A stretch of 64,000 nt of DNA from Candidatus Pantoea soli (lineage in GTDB: Bacteria; Pseudomonadota; Gammaproteobacteria; Enterobacterales; Enterobacteriaceae): assembly GCF_007833795.1 (NCBI RefSeq), contig NZ_CP032702.1, forward strand, positions 2,976,001 through 3,040,000. The letters are read 5' to 3'. Positions 61,810 through 64,000 of the stretch are shown here, in pieces. The translations under genes and the position numbers were made by a program. How positions within the stretch are numbered: the first letter of the stretch is position 1; every line of letters starts with the position of its first letter. Below the pieces are notes generated by a model. It was not told the DNA's origin, searched no databases, and worked only from the letters and a program-made list of their open reading frames with translations.

Positions 61810-63989
61810 GATTGCGCTCCCGGCAGGTTCTCACTGGCGCGCGCGCCCGGCAGCGCCTTTTCCTTCGGACTGTCCATCACCAGCTGCCCCTCCTTCAGCA
61901 CCAGCACGCGATCCACCAGGGACAGGATCGCCGCGCGGTGTGTGGCCACGATCAGCGTGCGGCCGTTCAGCCAGGCACCCAGCCGCTCAATGAACTCTTT
62001 CTCGGTGTGATCGTCGAGTGATGCCGTCGGCTCATCCAGCAGCACAATGTTGGGATCGCGCAGCAGCATGCGCGCCAGCAGCAGCGACTGCCGCTGGCCG
62101 CCGGAGAGCCCGACGCCGCCCTCCATCACCGGGTGATCCAGCCCCAGCGGCAGGCGGCGGATAAAGTCAGCGCCGCCGCTGACCGTCAGCGCGGCAAAAA
62201 TTGCGTCATCGGTGGCGTGCGCCGCGCCCATGGTCAGATTTTCCCGCAGCGTGCCGTGGAACAGGCGGGCGTTCTGCGTCAGCAGCCCGACATTGCGCCG
62301 CACATCGGCCACGTCAATCTGCGGCAGGCTGAGGTTATCCAGCCGCAGCTCGCCGCCCACCAGATCCATACCGCCCGCCATCGCCTGCAGCAGTGTGGAT
62401 TTACCGGAGCCGTTGCGCCCGAGCACCGCCACCCGTTCGCCGGGCTGAATGGTCAGGGATTTGATGCGCAATGCCACGGTCAGGGAGTCGGTGTAATAGC
62501 GGAACATGGCGTCGGTAAACTGATAGTGCCCAAACAGTACCGGACAGTGAATGCGCGTCTCCTCCTGGCTGTTTTCCACCGGCAGCGCCATCAGCGCGTC
62601 CAGGCTGCTTTTTGCCGCTTTCACCTGCTGCCAGCGCGCCAGCACACCGCACAGCGTGGCCATGGGCGCAATCATGCGCGATGAGAGCAGCGAGGCCGCC
62701 ACAATGGCACCGGTGGTGATATCACCGTCGATCACCATCGGCGCACCCACCACAATCACGGTAGCGTATACCAGGCCCTGCACCGTCACGCCCCAGCTGA
62801 TCAGGGAATGCATCACCTTGCGCATCTCCACGCCGGACTGCGCGGTAATGCGGATATAGCTGTTCCACTGCTGCAGAAAACGGTCTTCCGCCTGCATCAG
62901 CTTGATATCCTCCAGCCCCTGCACGCTCTCCACCAGAACCGCATTACGCAGCGTGGACTCTTTCAGGTTCTGCTGCGCCAGCTTTGCCAGTTTTTTCTGG
63001 CTCAGCAGCCCCGGCAGCACCATCAGCAGGACCGCCACCGGCGCGATCCACGCCAGCTGCGGCGCAATGATCGCCATGACCAGCATAAACAGCAGGAAAA
63101 ACGGCATATCCACGATGGCCGTCACTGTGGTGGAGGTCACCATTTCGCGGATCGCTTCCAGCTCGCGCAGCTGGGAAATAAAGGTGCCGGTAGAGCGCGG
63201 TATAACGCTGTTGCGCAGCCGCAGCGCGTGTCCGAATACGCGGTCCGAGACGCGCATATCCGCGCGTTTCCCCAGCAGATCGGTGACGTGATCGCGCCCG
63301 ACGCGCAGAATATAGGTAAACACCACCGAGATGATCACGCCGATATAGAGCACATAAAGCGTGGGATAAGACTGCGCCGGAATCACCCGGTCATACACCT
63401 GCATAGAGAAGATAATGCCCACCAGCGCCAGCAGGTTGATCAGGAACGCCCCGAGCATCACATAGCCGTAAGGGCGCAGATCGTGCAGCACCAGACGGCG
63501 CAGCCAGTCGGCTTTCACCGGTTTCAGATAGCGATCCACCCGGCTGTCGCGCGCGGCGCTAACCGGGCGCAGTGCGGCGGTGTAGCGAATCGCCGGCAGC
63601 AGCGTCGCCAGCGCCAGCGGGGCCGGCTGCTCCTCGCCGGCGAAGTGCACACGCACTTCATCCTCTCCGTCAAAACTGGTGATCACGCCGACCTGTCCAT
63701 CGGCCAGCTCCACCGCCAGCGGCAGCCGCCAGCGGGTGATTTCCTGATTGTTCTCCTGGTAAAACTGCAGCGACAGACCGGCCTGACGTGCCAGATGGCG
63801 CAACGCTTTATCGCGCGTCTGCCTGCCCTGCCACTCGCTGGCGGCCATGATCATGCCCGGCGAACAGGGCAGGCGGTAGTGCGTGGCGATGAGAATAATG
63901 GCCGTGGCCCAGCCGTTGAGCGGCATCTGGCCGCCGCTGGCGCTGTCGGCGCGGCCCTCAGGCCCGTCGGGAAGCGATAATTGCGTCAT
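61806..63989 (-). CDS. Type I secretion ABC transporter with C39-like domain (LapB/HlyB type)
   Basis: 727 residues, complete. An N-terminal C39-like domain (about 20-135) lacks the peptidase motif with its catalytic Cys, as in HlyB, so it should bind cargo without cutting. Six membrane helices follow (about 170-440). The nucleotide-binding domain has Walker A GRNGSGKST (524-532), signature LSGGQ (628-632), Walker B IVLLDE (648-653) and the switch His at 684. Exports RTX-type proteins with uncleaved C-terminal signals. Only 11 bases of upstream sequence are visible, so the first gene of the operon and its promoter are unknown. Confidence 0.9.
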   Translation of the reverse strand: MTQLSLPDGPEGRADSASGGQMPLNGWATAIILIATHYRLPCSPGMIMAASEWQGRQTRDKALRHLARQAGLSLQFYQENNQEITRWRLPLAVELADGQVGVITSFDGEDEVRVHFAGEEQPAPLALATLLPAIRYTAALRPVSAARDSRVDRYLKPVKADWLRRLVLHDLRPYGYVMLGAFLINLLALVGIIFSMQVYDRVIPAQSYPTLYVLYIGVIISVVFTYILRVGRDHVTDLLGKRADMRVSDRVFGHALRLRNSVIPRSTGTFISQLRELEAIREMVTSTTVTAIVDMPFFLLFMLVMAIIAPQLAWIAPVAVLLMVLPGLLSQKKLAKLAQQNLKESTLRNAVLVESVQGLEDIKLMQAEDRFLQQWNSYIRITAQSGVEMRKVMHSLISWGVTVQGLVYATVIVVGAPMVIDGDITTGAIVAASLLSSRMIAPMATLCGVLARWQQVKAAKSSLDALMALPVENSQEETRIHCPVLFGHYQFTDAMFRYYTDSLTVALRIKSLTIQPGERVAVLGRNGSGKSTLLQAMAGGMDLVGGELRLDNLSLPQIDVADVRRNVGLLTQNARLFHGTLRENLTMGAAHATDDAIFAALTVSGGADFIRRLPLGLDHPVMEGGVGLSGGQRQSLLLARMLLRDPNIVLLDEPTASLDDHTEKEFIERLGAWLNGRTLIVATHRAAILSLVDRVLVLKEGQLVMDSPKEKALPGARASENLPGAQS

Positions 63990-64000
63990 GGCTGAATCTC

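Overview
The window looks like a chromosomal segment of a high-GC member of the Enterobacterales, most likely Erwiniaceae (Pantoea/Erwinia-like). The basis is gene content and order. Long blocks reproduce the E. coli K-12 order galR-lysA-lysR, lysS-prfB-recJ-dsbC-xerD-fldB-ygfX-sdhE-ygfZ-yqfA-bglA-ygfF-gcvPHT-ubiI-ubiH-pepP-ygfB-zapA-ssrS-ygfA-serA-rpiA-argP and yggE-argO-mscS-fbaA-pgk-epd-tktA-loiP-speB. Most proteins are close to E. coli lengths. The genus is an inference and was not tested.

Layout. 1-5.2 kb: mdtABC RND efflux operon on the minus strand, with mdtC cut by the window edge. 5.5-7.7 kb: two OmrA/OmrB-type small RNAs flanking a PBP3 (FtsI) paralogue; both sRNA promoters carry the same tandem OmpR-like sites. 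7.7-15.2 kb: a BisC-like molybdoenzyme, galR with a candidate autoregulatory operator, a GNAT gene coupled to lysA, lysR and an MFS exporter. 15.5-22.3 kb: a trypsin-like lipoprotein, lysS, prfB with its programmed +1 frameshift, and a lipoprotein subtilisin autotransporter set between prfB and recJ. 22.3-28.8 kb: recJ-dsbC-xerD, fldB, the sdhE-ygfX pair, ygfZ and yqfA. 29-32 kb: an RpiR-type regulator with bglA, and ygfF. 32-42.9 kb: gcvTHP with PurR-like and GcvA-like promoter motifs and a terminator inside the operon, the ubiI-ubiH-pepP-ygfB cluster, and the divergent zapA-6S RNA-ygfA unit. 42.9-46.2 kb: serA, rpiA, argP.

46.2-50.8 kb is accessory. It holds an AT-rich two-gene cassette (a possible DUF4056-type protein plus a membrane-anchored partner), yggE, and a decayed catabolic locus consisting of an MFS pseudogene, an IclR regulator and remnants of two further genes. 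50.8-60.4 kb returns to core genes: argO, mscS, fbaA, pgk, epd, tktA, loiP, speB. From 60.5 kb to the end lies a type I secretion ABC transporter/HlyD pair, placed where E. coli has speA.

Functional themes: central carbon metabolism (fbaA, pgk, epd, tktA, rpiA), with two Cra-like sites upstream of epd; one-carbon, serine and glycine metabolism (gcvTHP, serA, ygfA, ygfZ); lysine and arginine regulation and export (lysA, lysR, argP, argO); ubiquinone synthesis; and an envelope layer of Omr sRNAs, an extra PBP3, surface proteases, LoiP, MscS, MdtABC and type I secretion. No tRNA, CRISPR array, insertion sequence or prophage was recognised.
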